Source: CAYYNP01 sp964472545
Lineage (GTDB): Bacteria; Planctomycetota; Planctomycetia; Pirellulales; Thermoguttaceae
NCBI GenBank assembly: GCA_964472545.1
Contig: CAYYNP010000010.1
Coordinates: 9,736 to 73,735, forward strand
Length of the DNA: 64,000 nucleotides
Direction: 5' to 3'
How positions within the stretch are numbered: the stretch's first letter is position 1; the number at the start of each line of letters is the position of its first letter. This document shows positions 19,801-26,503 of the stretch, in pieces. The notes under the pieces are model-generated. The model saw only the letters and a list, made by a program, of their open reading frames with translations, searched no databases and was not told the origin of the DNA. Made by a program: the position numbers and the translations under genes.

Positions 19801-22396
19801 CGGGCAGAATGTAGTGCCACGTTCCGTCGCCGCTCTGCAAATACTTCTCGTCCCGGCCCCACGTGCCCCGGTAGTAATCGCCGGTCGATCGTAGCCGAAG
19901 TTCGCGGTCCACGTCGTAAGCCAGCTCTGCCAGCGGATCGGTCGTGACGAGTTCTGCCGTGTAGGTGAGCGGATCGCCGTCTTCGTCCCACGCCGAGAGC
20001 ACGATCGAAAGCGTATCGTCCTGATGCGGCATCGCTCGATCGCCGACCGGCTCGAGCACGGGCGCTTCGTTGAGCACGGTGACCGCGAGCGTCTTGCCGA
20101 CGGTGGCCATGCCGTCGCTGACAAACACGCGCACGCCGAACACGCCGGCGAACCCCTCGGCCGGATCGATCACCAGCACGCCGTCCTCGACACGGGCGTC
20201 CACCTGGCCGCCTTGTAGGCCGAGCACTTTGGCGGAGAAGGTCAACTCGTCACCGTCGGCGTCGCTGGCGGCCAGCGGCACCAACAGCGTGTCGTCGGTG
20301 TGCGGCATCGTTTGATCGTCGATCGGCTCGAGCACCGGTGCGGCGTTGGGCACGATGACCCTGAACGTCTCCTCGTCCGTGGCGATGCCGTCGTCGACGA
20401 TCACGCGGACGGTGAACTCGCCGGCGAAGTGCTCGCCCGGGATGATCGTGAGCCGACCGTCCTCGAAGCCTGCGGCCGGCGGCGTGACCACGACCGGCGT
20501 GGACGAGTCGGCGTCGTCGCCGTGGTCGTCGGGCCCCAACACGGTGACCGTGGTGGCGACCGGCTCGCTGTAGGTCTCGCGGTCGTCGACGGCGCGGGCG
20601 AAAAACGTGTGCGTACCGATCGGCAGTCCCGCGGTTTCGACCGCCAACTCGGCCGCGGCGTCGACGATCGTATCATCGCGCCCTAATACAATGTCACCTG
20701 CGTCGAGTTGGCCGCTGACGTTTGCGTCGTAATAGAAATCGACACCCACGACCGAGCCGTCGGGATCGGACAGCCCGGCAGCCGTTAACGTCAGCGCCAT
20801 CCCCGCCTCGATGCGGTCCGGGTCGGCCGAGAGCGTGGCAATCTGCGGCTCCGTGGGCAACAGCCGCAGGGTATTGTAGGCGTTGAGGCGTCCGCCGGTG
20901 ACGACTTTGCCGGCAAGCGACGGCAGGGGCTCGACGCCTTCGAGGATCGCGGCACGCATTTCGGCGACGGTCGCCTCCGGCGCGACCGACCATCCCAACG
21001 CGGCCACGCCGGCCACGTGGGGCGTAGCCATCGACGTGCCGGAGTACCACGAGTACCCCGAGTTGGCCACCGTGCTGTAGATCCACACGCCCGGCGCGGC
21101 CAGATCGACGCTCGTAGCGCCGTAGCAACTGAAACTGGCCAGGTTGTCGCTGGGGTCGGTAGCCGCCACGGCCAGCACGTTGGGCAGATTGTAGCTGGAC
21201 GGATAGTGTCCCCACCGGTCGTTATCGCTGCCGCTGTTACCGGCCGCGGCCACGAAGAGGATGCCCGCATGGTTGCTGGCTTGGATGGCCCCGGCCATCG
21301 CGGAGGAGTATCCGCCGCCTCCCCAACTGTTGTTGGTCACCCGCACGTTCACACCGTATTGCGCCCGCATCATCGTGGCGTAGTTGACCGCCCGCACGGC
21401 GTCGGAGATGTACCCGCGGCCGCTGGCCGAGAGGAACTTCAGTGCCATGATCGAGCTGGACCAGTTGACCCCGGCGACACCCATGCCGTTGTCGCCGGTG
21501 GCCCCGATCGTACCGGCGCAGTGGGACCCGTGGCCGTGGTCGTCCATCGGATCGCCGTCGTTGTTGACGAAATCGTAGCCGAATACGTCGTCGACGAACC
21601 CGTTGCGATCGTCGTCGAGCCCGTTGCCGGCGATCTCGCCCGGATTGCGCCACATGTTGTCGCGCAGATCGGGATGGTTGTAGTTCACACCGGTGTCGAT
21701 CACGCCGACCACGATGTCTCGGCTGCCGGTCGAGATCTCCCAGGCCGCTTCCGCGTCGATGTCGGCACCGGCATGCCCGCCCACCTGGCCCGTGTTCCGC
21801 AGACCCCAAAGCGACGAATAGCCCGGATCGTTGGGCGTGGCCTGGATCTCTTGCATGACGTCGAGTTCGTAGGCCGCCACGCACGGGCTGCTCTGCAACC
21901 ACCCTGCGACGTCGTCGGCCGAGGCGCCGGAACTGCGCAAGAGAACCTGTCCGGCGAGGCCCAGGCCGCGGATCACTTGAAACTGAACGCCGTCGCCGGC
22001 GAGCAACTCGGCCGTGTCGGCGGCCGACGCGATGCCGTCCAGTGCGGTGGTATCGAACTGAACGACCCAGTCGTAATCGCCCACCGTGCTCGTGTCGAAG
22101 GTCGCCGCCTCGACGGCGTCCGGCGTCTCACCCGGGGCCGATGTTACGCCCTGCAAGGCCGGCATGGCCGGGTTGACTCGCTCTGGCATGTCGGCCGTGC
22201 TGAAGTCCTCGAACCACATCGGTGCGATGTAGGCGGCAGCGGCGTCGTAGGAACCGTAAGAAGGCAAGCCGCCGATCGAGAACAGCGCGCGCTCCTCCAG
22301 CCGCTGGATTCCAGTGGCCAGTTGGCGAAGGACGGATTGCATACCGCCACGGCGACGCGTGGTGCGTCGTCGGCGACGGTTCGAGCGCGCGGGCAT
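10838..22396 (-). CDS. Giant subtilisin-like protease with cadherin-like repeats and a second repeat array (3852 aa)
   Basis: The start at 22396 (MPARSNRRRRR) has GGGAGGG about 8 bases upstream. An Arg-rich leader and RLEERALFS, close to the planctomycete LEPR-XLL motif, sit at the N-terminus. A peptidase S8 domain follows with the full set: Asp234 (GVIDTG), His289 (HGHGSHCAGT), Asn355 (NNSWGGGG) and Ser455 (GTSMATPHVAG). From about residue 684 to 3204 there are about 25 cadherin-like units of some 92 residues (NAAPVLEPIG...MSHTEDxI...DADGD...IDPADGFAG...V.DGI). Unit 24 is broken by a PPC-like domain. From about 3275 to 3805 come 11 to 12 units of some 50 residues built on DSxGDDxFxA. The DADGD and DGDP motifs suggest calcium binding. 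It is probably a cell-surface or secreted adhesin-protease; substrate unknown. No typical C-terminal sorting signal is seen. Confidence 0.9.
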   Translation of the reverse strand: MPARSNRRRRRTTRRRGGMQSVLRQLATGIQRLEERALFSIGGLPSYGSYDAAAAYIAPMWFEDFSTADMPERVNPAMPALQGVTSAPGETPDAVEAATFDTSTVGDYDWVVQFDTTALDGIASAADTAELLAGDGVQFQVIRGLGLAGQVLLRSSGASADDVAGWLQSSPCVAAYELDVMQEIQATPNDPGYSSLWGLRNTGQVGGHAGADIDAEAAWEISTGSRDIVVGVIDTGVNYNHPDLRDNMWRNPGEIAGNGLDDDRNGFVDDVFGYDFVNNDGDPMDDHGHGSHCAGTIGATGDNGMGVAGVNWSSSIMALKFLSASGRGYISDAVRAVNYATMMRAQYGVNVRVTNNSWGGGGYSSAMAGAIQASNHAGILFVAAAGNSGSDNDRWGHYPSSYNLPNVLAVAATDPSDNLASFSCYGATSVDLAAPGVWIYSTVANSGYSWYSGTSMATPHVAGVAALGWSVAPEATVAEMRAAILEGVEPLPSLAGKVVTGGRLNAYNTLRLLPTEPQIATLSADPDRIEAGMALTLTAAGLSDPDGSVVGVDFYYDANVSGQLDAGDIVLGRDDTIVDAAAELAVETAGLPIGTHTFFARAVDDRETYSEPVATTVTVLGPDDHGDDADSSTPVVVTPPAAGFEDGRLTIIPGEHFAGEFTVRVIVDDGIATDEETFRVIVPNAAPVLEPIDDQTMPHTDDTLLVPLAASDADGDELTFSAKVLGLQGGQVDARVEDGVLVIDPAEGFAGVFGVRVFVSDGMATVGKTLAVTVLNEAPVLEPVGDRAMPHQDDTLSIVLSAWDEDGDPLTYTAELVTTDPLAELAYDVDRELRLRSTGDYYRGTWGRDEKYLQSGDGTWHYILPDGNLYRWGGDIDSGTLVARLDPSFHADPGLLHDAVQPVASDALPVAAVSLQDNVVVVDPAAGFAGEFYVRVGVSDGMATTRETFQVNVLNTPPELGPIDPLAMSHNDDTISVELVASDPDGDALIFSAELLGLSADAATLRLEDNLLVIDPADGFAGELAVLVSVDDGFETVEQVVAVHVENALPVLEPIGPQTMSHTEDAIAVAVVADDADGDPIALAVELVTTDPLAETAYHLDQELGLRSDGDYHEDTWGLGEKYVQSENGAWHYILPGGELYRCDDGVDSSVLVARLDSTFHADPSLLHDAAAPQPLVDEHAAELRLEDGLLWIDPAEGFVGEFHVRVTVDDGIESVEEVFGVEVTNAAPVLVPIGEVAMSHTEDTAIVVLAAADADGDSLQYVAEVFNLGLGNVELRLDGNVLTIDPADGYVGAFEVGVAVSDGLDTVEEIFAVHVANAAPLLQPIAPQMMPHTQDTLCVPLSAGDADGDPLEYAVELLGTGPDDVALRLEGDVLVIDPTEEFAGAFEVRVAVTDGFETVDHVFGVQVTNAAPVLEPIGNRTMPHTQDALSVGVSAFDADGDPLDLAAEVLTPDAADVALRFDGDVLMIDPPELYSGVFDVRLTAGDGIETVDEVFRVSVTNAAPVLEPIGNRTMAHTADSLSIVLSAFDADGDSLDFSAELIGTSPGDVAIRLRGDTLTIDPADGFAGEAEVRVTVGDGIVTTGETFRVSVTNAAPLLKPIGNRAMPHTQDVLELVLSAGDGDGDLLSYSAELLSPVPDGVALQLDGDRLIIDPAEGFAGRFEVRAAASDGITAAEEVFAVTVVNAKPVLEPIGNRSMVHHEDAIAVALQAFDADGDRLTFSAEAVSPDRNAAVLTLTDEGLTIDPADGYTGRFEVCVSVDDGIDLVSETFCVSVTNAAPVLEPIGDLVVPHTADAFSVELAAWDADGDALTYSAKFVSYRPGDAQLTLEGNLLTIDPADGFAGELDVLVAASDGIETTRQVFGVRVVNAAPVLEPVGHREMSHVEDAISIELVTFDEDGDTLTHTAELLGAGREYAELTLDGKRLSVNPNEGYAGPLDVRVAVSDGIETVAETFRIDVLNAAPVLEPIGDRVMSHNEDAIEVVLTAFDADNDPLTFAAEVVGQNRDDVALRLDGDRLVIDPADGFAGHVRILVTAEDGIIVVGQTFGVSVVNAAPQLAPIGWQIMSHNDDTIGVDLAAHDADGDPLRLTAEVLGPYADDVALTIDGDRLTIDPADGFAGRFDVLVGASDGIATAERIFTVEVFNAAPVFEPIGHRVMSHVEDTMTVELAAFDPDGDPLSYSATLFAPDGSVEMQLEGNLLTIDPADGYVGQFAVRVSTSDGIDTVGQVFSVSVVNAAPELESIGHRSMPHTEDLLTVELDAHDPDGDRVTFAAQLVGVPAESATLRLNGNVLTIDPHDTFAGGLWVYVTAGDGMAVDAEVFQVTVTNAAPVLEPIEHVVLSHVEDHVAVDLTAFDADGDQLRYTADLLSPGSDDAELTVDGNRLVIDPADDYTGTLLVRATVTDGIATIGRTFYVSVVNAVPVLQPIGNHALSHREDSLSVELAAEDADGDLLEFAAELVSPEADGASLVLDGNRLTIDPADGFAGRLRVSVAVTDGLATTRETFEVSVLNAAPELDFIGDHTMSHTTDTLAILLAARDADGDELAFDASLVSPSADRLALRLEDNLLIVDPLDGLPGRFEVLVTVSDGIAVTGEQFEVSVLNAAPVLQPIADRVMPHTQDLLAIDLAVSDADGDPIELAAELVGPGAEHASVEFDENRLLVDPDEFFAGGLDVQVTAADGIDVTVETFRVTVTNSVPVLDRIGNHTMPHTQDLLAIDLAGSDADGDALGYTAELVGPNAEKATLRIDGDRLLLDPVELFAGQLEVRVAVTDAVATVGETFSVTVTNAAPVLQPIGHRSMSHTEDAITIPLAASDNDGDAIQFSAEIVTPGEGFAAISVDGNLLRIDPADRFAGQFEVRVRATDGIATAAETFTVTVTNAAPVLEPIGDRTMIHNEDVMRVVLGIHDADDDPLEVGAELLGNAEEHASLQLDGGVLLIDPIEGFTGQLEVHVAVCDGIESTGETFVVSVLNTAPVVDPIEDVEVPHGDDSTTVDVPVTDPDGDSISYTVELELDVAVDGTIGLEGDEDWFRFDALAGKTYVLSTELIDLQDSVLALYDRDGLTTIANDDNAGEGLASEIVFSPEVEGTYFVSVAANEGTSGGQYRMHFALQNQAPVLERIGNQTISGSEETLGIELLASDADGDRLTLGAGVCQGDGEKAAVSLDGNRLVIDPADGFAGQFRVWVSVTDGIDAAGETFTVDVAGLGDNEGNAAAVEIRGDTMTLLGTAGRDEFHFDAALQQITANGIVHEFDAAAISSITIDAGGGADEIEIRGTSGNERFAVGPAFVEMIGGGFQFLATGTTRVTVDGGGGFDKALMFDSPGDDLFLATSYIGMLSGDGFVNQARNVDEVHGYSGGGGFDVAKLFDSPGDDRFEASPAQSTMYNEEFYRRAKGFSEVHAYATGGGTDRADLFGSAGDDTFTATPLSGALSSGEFYARAKRFDSVTAHAGEGGFDRAELYDSAGNDRFVATPDFGVLGGNGFSNRAEQFDTVLAHGGAGGRDVAKLFDSAGNDRFIASPTSAGLNGGGFDNRVQQFSEVHAYAKRGVDVAEMFDSAGDDTFDAGPNQAAFSGDAFYNRVKNFDRVDARASEGGHDTARLHDSAGRDLLVATPTVASMSGEGFENRVRSFDAVQADALSGGFDVAKLFDSPGDDTFVASPWNSGLLGDGFDNQARAFDEIHAYATGGGRDVAKLFDSPGDDVFEADADQGILYGQDFYRRARQFDEIHGYATAGGNDLARLRDSAGDDVFEARPGEGMLYGEGFYNRVKHFEQMEADGGHGGDDRAFLHDSAGDDLLQAADNWTQIAYGNQTVLSRDFQRVKTMPSSGGADTKQIQAVDFLLEMVTPWLDG
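10980..12575 (-). repeat. Coding tandem repeat array B of the giant subtilase (about 50 aa per unit)
   Basis: Eleven clear units plus one diverged unit. Each reads roughly GGxDxAxLxDSxGDDxFxAxP, then LxGxGFxNRxxxFDEVHAYAxG. The Gly-Asp-Asp pairs and the Gly-rich turns suggest a beta-solenoid, perhaps calcium-bound, but the consensus is not the RTX nonapeptide. Units differ enough at the protein level to be old. Confidence 0.8.
12784..20347 (-). repeat. Coding tandem repeat array A of the giant subtilase (about 92 aa per unit, about 25 units)
   Basis: Units start with NAAPVLEPIG and contain PHTxDxLxVxLxAxDADGD, LDGDxLxIDPADGFAG and VxDGIxTxxExFxVxV. Twenty-three units are near full length. 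The unit at about 13,060-13,490 diverges after its first third and carries a PPC-like domain (DEDWFRFDALAGKTY). Two units, at about 19,690-19,945 and 18,885-19,140, carry the same insert of about 85 residues. Confidence 0.85.
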
Positions 22397-23084
22397 TCTG
22401 CGCCCTCCCTTTCGGCAGCCTGGCAGCCACGCATCGGTGCGGCACCCTGGCATCACACCAAGGCGAGCGCGCACCGCGCGTGGTCCGAGGCTTTGCGCCC
22501 CCGCCTCACGGCGGGTTTGCCTTTCTCGGGGGATGAGCTGTCTACGTTTGCACCAAAAACGGTGCCGAGATGAGAACTGGTGCGGCGTGTGATTCCGCAA
22601 GGGACGAGTCGAACGTGGAAAGCAGGAAGGCCTTCCAACCTGAAGTATAGGTCACGTTCGAGGAAAACGTCGGATGAATCGGCTCCGGTTCGGCAACCGA
22701 CGTTGCATGAGGCTGGCGGAATTCGGTGTGTGCCGGTTTTGTCTCGACGGGAGACCGACGATCCTCGATAACCCGCGCCGGCCGCGATAGCCGGCGCCCT
22801 CCTCGCGCGAAGGGCAAATGGATGTCGAACGTTGCACGGACCGGCCTCTTGAGGTCGGCTTTCGTGTGTTGGAGGAGTGTCCAACGTCGCCAAAACGCAA
22901 GTCGTTTTCACGCCGGCAGTTACAAGAGCCCAAGGGTTTTCTCAAGGGCACAAGAGCCCCCCGAACACGCTCCAGGGTGAACGACGCCGTGAGCGCTGAC
23001 GGAGGAGGACGGTTGTCGTACCTACGCTACGGCCAATACGCCAGCATGACTGCTAGCTGGACGGCGAAACGGCAGTTGGGGAAT
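22397..23084. other. Intergenic region, 688 bases, no gene recognised
   Basis: It lies between the start of the giant subtilase and the end of the glycosyltransferase, both leftward. The open frames present are short, Arg/Pro-rich and without ribosome binding sites. It holds a perfect inverted repeat at 22775-22797 and a second, weaker one near 22841-22860. The subtilase promoter must lie here, but I see no clear hexamer pair. Confidence 0.5.
22775..22797. repeat. Perfect 8-bp inverted repeat in the leader of the giant subtilase
   Basis: GCGCCGGC (22775-22782) and GCCGGCGC (22790-22797) with a 7-base loop. It may be a terminator for the upstream glycosyltransferase or part of the subtilase leader; no T-run is present on either strand. 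Confidence 0.35.
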
Positions 23085-24185
23085 TCAGCCCCTTTCCTCC
23101 AGCCGGCGGTCCATCTCCTCGGCCCGGCGTTCCCAATCAAACCGGTCACATACGCGGCCGATGCGATCGGCGGTCCATGGCCCGGGTTCGGCTCCGGCGG
23201 CGATGGCTTGCAGGCGAGCGGCCAGTTGCTCTGCCGAGCCGTCGTAGAAGTATTCGGCGGCGGCAGGGCCGAGTGGGGCGAGAATCTCGGGATAGGCCAG
23301 CCGTTGCGGCAACAACGGCCGGGCACCGGCAGACATTGCCTCGATCATGCTGATGCCGAAAAACTCATGAACGGCCGTCGAAACCACCACGTCGGCCTCC
23401 GTCAGCGCGGCCTCGTACTCCGCGCGGCTCGGTTGGTATCCCCAACGATCGATCCGGTCGGCGAACGTCTCTCGGGCGACGGCAAATACCTCCGGAACCT
23501 CGCGAAACTGCTGACCGATCACGCTGATGCGAAATTCGACGCCGTGCGATTGCAGAATCTGCAGCGCCTGGAAGAACGTCTCCGGAGCCTTGTCGTGTTC
23601 CCAACGTGCCGCCCAGAGGATCCTCATTGGGCCGGGAGGCTGAGGCTTGCAGCCTGAAGAGATCTCAAGGCCGGGCGGCTGGACCGAAGACTTTCGGTGA
23701 ATTGCTTCGGGGACATGCGGCATTCGATTGTCGGGCATGCCGTGCAAGAAGGCCGCCAGCGCGTCCAAGAACGTGTCTCGATGATAGGCCGAGTTGAACC
23801 ACACCTGCTCGGCGGCCAAGGCCGTGGTCATGTTTGTCAGCGCGAAGTGCAGATCACGCCGGTCGTCGTGGCGTACCGGGTAGGTGAACTGGTTCTCGTG
23901 GAAGTAGACGACCGCGGGCAAACGCCGTACGGCGTCGCCAACCAGTCCGAGAAACTCGGCCAGATTGAGCATGTCGGAGGCGAACAGGACGTCCCACCGC
24001 TTGCCGGCAGCCTGCTGCTTGTCGGCCAATTCGGCGAATGTGACCGCCGCGTGCCGCATCCGCCACTTCCATTTGTGGGGCGGCAGCGTGAGCAGCGTCC
24101 ACTGATGCCGGCTGTGCGCAACCCAACCATCGAGCAGCGCCCGATGACTGCCGCCGTAGTACGGTTCCAGGGCCAGAATGTTCAT
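23085..24185 (-). CDS. GTDC1/QTMAN-family glycosyltransferase (queuosine-tRNA mannosyltransferase-like)
   Basis: A 366-residue cytoplasmic protein; the ATG at 24185 starts the family hallmark MNILALEPYYGGSHRALLDG. The N-terminal 170 residues match what I know of DUF3524, the N-terminal domain of GTDC1: LPPHKWKWRMRHAA, LFASDMLNL, YFHENQFTYPV and FNSAYHRDTF. The C-terminal half is a GT4-type GT-B fold (ILWAARWEHDKAPETF, then the donor-site motif HEFFGISMIEAM). Animal GTDC1/QTMAN transfers mannose from GDP-mannose to queuosine in tRNA-Asp. A bacterial homologue could do the same or glycosylate another small target. No queuosine genes lie nearby. The ribosome binding site is weak (GGGAGA, 13 bases away). 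A small membrane protein is encoded divergently. Confidence 0.8.
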   Translation of the reverse strand: MNILALEPYYGGSHRALLDGWVAHSRHQWTLLTLPPHKWKWRMRHAAVTFAELADKQQAAGKRWDVLFASDMLNLAEFLGLVGDAVRRLPAVVYFHENQFTYPVRHDDRRDLHFALTNMTTALAAEQVWFNSAYHRDTFLDALAAFLHGMPDNRMPHVPEAIHRKSSVQPPGLEISSGCKPQPPGPMRILWAARWEHDKAPETFFQALQILQSHGVEFRISVIGQQFREVPEVFAVARETFADRIDRWGYQPSRAEYEAALTEADVVVSTAVHEFFGISMIEAMSAGARPLLPQRLAYPEILAPLGPAAAEYFYDGSAEQLAARLQAIAAGAEPGPWTADRIGRVCDRFDWERRAEEMDRRLEERG

Positions 24186-24303
24186 CGTGTGTCGGATCTC
24201 CCGTCTGCATGCGTACCGGGCCCATTGTAACCGTAGCGGCGAATGAGTTCTGCGCAGATCTGCTCTTGCCGTGCCGAGGCGGCCCTCTTCGACCACGTGC
24301 AGA

Positions 24304-24332
24304 TTGTGCTTCTGCGGTTAACAAGGTAGTAT
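24304..24332 (+). promoter_or_regulatory. Possible promoter for the 24444 membrane protein gene
   Basis: TTGTGC (24304-24309) and TAGTAT (24327-24332), spaced by 17 bases, about 110 bases before the start codon. Three of six and four of six consensus matches, so this is a weak call. Confidence 0.22.
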
Positions 24333-24443
24333 CGTGTTGCGAGAAGTACCGAGGCAACGGCAAGGGCGGAAAGCCGCTGATCTACGGCGTGGTGGTCGGC
24401 CGACATCGCATCGTTCGGGAAGGGGAAGCAGGAGGTCGAGGAA

Positions 24444-24818
24444 ATGCAAACCCTACTACTGTGCGTCGGCTCCGGGGTCATTACCGCCTGGGGCATCGGC
24501 CACCTGATGCCGACGCGTAACGTCGTCGCGGGCTTCGGCGACCTGTCGGTGGACAACCGACGAATCATCACGATGGAATGGCTGGCCGAAGGGCTGACGC
24601 TCTGCTTCTTGGGGATCTTGGTCGTGCTCTGCACGTTCGCCGTCGGGCCGAATGAAGCGGCCACGCATCTGGTGGTCCGCGCGTCTGCCGTGATGCTCTT
24701 CAGCATGGCGGCCCTCTCTGCGGTTACCGGCGCACGTACTGCAATCCTCCCGATGAAGCTCTGCCCTTTCGTCAAGTCCGCGGTGGGCGTTGTTTACCTG
24801 ACGGCAACATTCATCTAA
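24444..24818 (+). CDS. Small four-helix membrane protein of unknown function
   Basis: A 124-residue protein. The ATG at 24444 follows GGAGG (24431-24435) with 8-base spacing. Four hydrophobic segments are visible: residues 2-20, 46-66, 77-95 and 107-123. There is a polar loop (VDNRRIITMEW) between the first two. It resembles the many small bacterial integral membrane proteins with no assigned function; I cannot name the family. It is divergent from the glycosyltransferase, and a sulfatase starts 87 bases downstream on the same strand, possibly in the same transcript. Confidence 0.7.
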   Translation: MQTLLLCVGSGVITAWGIGHLMPTRNVVAGFGDLSVDNRRIITMEWLAEGLTLCFLGILVVLCTFAVGPNEAATHLVVRASAVMLFSMAALSAVTGARTAILPMKLCPFVKSAVGVVYLTATFI

Positions 24819-24838
24819 ACTCGGCACAAGCGGGCCAT

Positions 24839-24874
24839 GCGACCGACGCCGCGACCGACGCTGCGACCGGCGCC
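24839..24874. repeat. Three imperfect 12-bp tandem repeats before the sulfatase
   Basis: GCGACCGACGCC, GCGACCGACGCT and GCGACCGGCGCC stand in a row upstream of the sulfatase start. They make an in-frame upstream start at 24837 look attractive, but that extension has no ribosome binding site and would hide the signal peptide. Confidence 0.6.
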
Positions 24875-24905
24875 GAACCCGGCTCAACCTAGGAGAAACA
24901 CCACC

Positions 24906-26369
24906 ATGCTCTGTCGCCATTTCTTCCTGCGATTGACGCTCCTGCTCGCGGGCACCTTCACGACGGGTTCGACGCTCGTGCAACACGCCACGGCCGATAC
25001 GCCCGCCAAGAGGCCCAATTTCGTCTTCTTCCTCGTCGACGACCTCGGCTGGGCCGATTTGGGGTGCTTCGGAAGCACGTTCTACGAGACGCCCAACATC
25101 GACTCGCTATGTGCCTCCGGTATGAAGTTCACCGACGGCTACGCGGCCGGCTCGGTCTGTTCGCCGACCCGGGCGAGCATCATTACCGGGCGGCACCCGG
25201 TGCGGGTCGACATCACCGACTGGATTCCCGGGGCGTCGGCTTCCCGGGCCAAAGACGCGAAGTTTCGACACGTTGACGACCGCGGCAACCTCGCGCTGAG
25301 CGAAGTCACCATCGCCGAAGTCTTGAAGCAACACGGATACCGCACGTTCTTCGCCGGCAAGTGGCATCTCGGCGGCGAGGGCCACTGGCCGACCGATCAG
25401 GGGTTCGACTTCAACGTCGGCGGCTGCGATAAGGGATCGCCGCCGGGCGGATACTACGCTCCCTGGACCAATCCGGCCTTGACGGCCAGAGCCGACGGCG
25501 AGTACTTGACCGAACGGCTCACCGACGAGTCGATCCGGTTTCTCGGTTCCCGCGACGCCAAGCGGCCGTTTCTGCTGTATCTCTCCTACTACAACGTCCA
25601 CACGCCGATCACGCCGTACAAGAAGCGCTACGCCGAGTTTCAAGAGAAAGCGGCCCAGCGATTCCCCGACAAGACACCGGTCGCGCAGGAACACGACGGC
25701 GCGTCGCGAATGCGGCAGGACAACCCGGCGTACGCGTCGATGATCGCGGCAGTGGACGACAGCGTGGGCCGCATCCTCGACGAACTGAAGAAGTTGGGGT
25801 TGGCCGACGACACGGTGGTGTTCTTCTTCTCCGACAATGGCGGGCTCTGCACTTTGCGGAATCCCGGGCCTACCTGCAACCTGCCGCTACGCTCCGGCAA
25901 GGGATGGCTCTACGAAGGCGGCGTCCGCGAGCCGACGATCATCCGCGCGCCGGGCGTAACGAAGCCGGGTAGCGTCTGCCGGACGCCGGTGCTCAGCACG
26001 GACTTCTTCCCCACGATACTCGAATTGGCCGGGCTCCCGGCGATGCCGAAGCTGCACGCCGACGGCGTGAGTCTGATGCCGCTGTTACAGGGCGGCGACG
26101 CGCTGCCGACGCGTCCGCTCTGGTGGCACTACCCCCACTATCACGGCTCGACTTGGAAGCCCGGCGCGGCGATTCGCGATGGCGACTGGAAGTTGATCGA
26201 GTTCTACCACTACGACAAGGTCGAACTGTACAATCTGGCGGACGACCTCGGCGAGCAGAACGAACTGAGCAGGTCGAACCCGGCCAGGACCGCCGAATTG
26301 CTCGATAAGCTCCACGCGTTGCAGAAGCAAATGGGTGCGCGGATGCCGCAGCCGATCGCGACGGAGTGA
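24906..26369 (+). CDS. Secreted formylglycine-dependent sulfatase (S1 family)
   Basis: A 487-residue protein. The ATG at 24906 follows TAGGAGA and starts a signal peptide (FLRLTLLLAGTFTTGSTL). The mature N-terminus has the metal-site motif NFVFFLVDDLGWADLG. The catalytic Cys85 lies in CSPTR within GSVCSPTRASIITGRHPVR, the signal for conversion to formylglycine. Further sulfatase signatures are GKWHLGG and FFFSDNGG. The length is typical of arylsulfatase A-like enzymes. It hydrolyses sulfate esters, probably on polysaccharide sulfates, in the periplasm or outside the cell; the substrate cannot be read from the sequence. No anaerobic or FGE-type maturase gene is in the window. It converges with the methyltransferase/propeller operon. 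Confidence 0.93.
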   Translation: MLCRHFFLRLTLLLAGTFTTGSTLVQHATADTPAKRPNFVFFLVDDLGWADLGCFGSTFYETPNIDSLCASGMKFTDGYAAGSVCSPTRASIITGRHPVRVDITDWIPGASASRAKDAKFRHVDDRGNLALSEVTIAEVLKQHGYRTFFAGKWHLGGEGHWPTDQGFDFNVGGCDKGSPPGGYYAPWTNPALTARADGEYLTERLTDESIRFLGSRDAKRPFLLYLSYYNVHTPITPYKKRYAEFQEKAAQRFPDKTPVAQEHDGASRMRQDNPAYASMIAAVDDSVGRILDELKKLGLADDTVVFFFSDNGGLCTLRNPGPTCNLPLRSGKGWLYEGGVREPTIIRAPGVTKPGSVCRTPVLSTDFFPTILELAGLPAMPKLHADGVSLMPLLQGGDALPTRPLWWHYPHYHGSTWKPGAAIRDGDWKLIEFYHYDKVELYNLADDLGEQNELSRSNPARTAELLDKLHALQKQMGARMPQPIATE

Positions 26370-26440
26370 CCGGCCCGGCGGGCGACCCCGTTTTGCCGCC
26401 GGCACGGCAGTGTGGTCCGCCGCTCGATACTCGATCTCTC

Positions 26441-26457
26441 GCCGCCGTACCGGCGGC
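26441..26457. terminator. Hairpin between convergent sulfatase and propeller genes
   Basis: GCCGCCG (26441-26447) and CGGCGGC (26451-26457) form a perfect 7-bp GC stem with a TAC loop, midway between the two stop codons. No T-run on either side; a bidirectional terminator is inferred from position. Confidence 0.4.
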
Positions 26458-26503
26458 GGCTAAACGCTGAAAGCTGAACGACAAACTCTGTGCCGACGCA
26501 CGA

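Noticed and set aside
12784..20347. Regularly spaced repeats considered as a CRISPR array or VNTR
   Set aside because: The period is about 276 bases, in frame, and the units are diverged protein repeats, not identical short repeats with spacers.
24837..24905. Upstream in-frame start for the first sulfatase
   Set aside because: It encodes only the Pro/Arg-rich product of 12-bp tandem repeats and would put 23 residues before the signal peptide.
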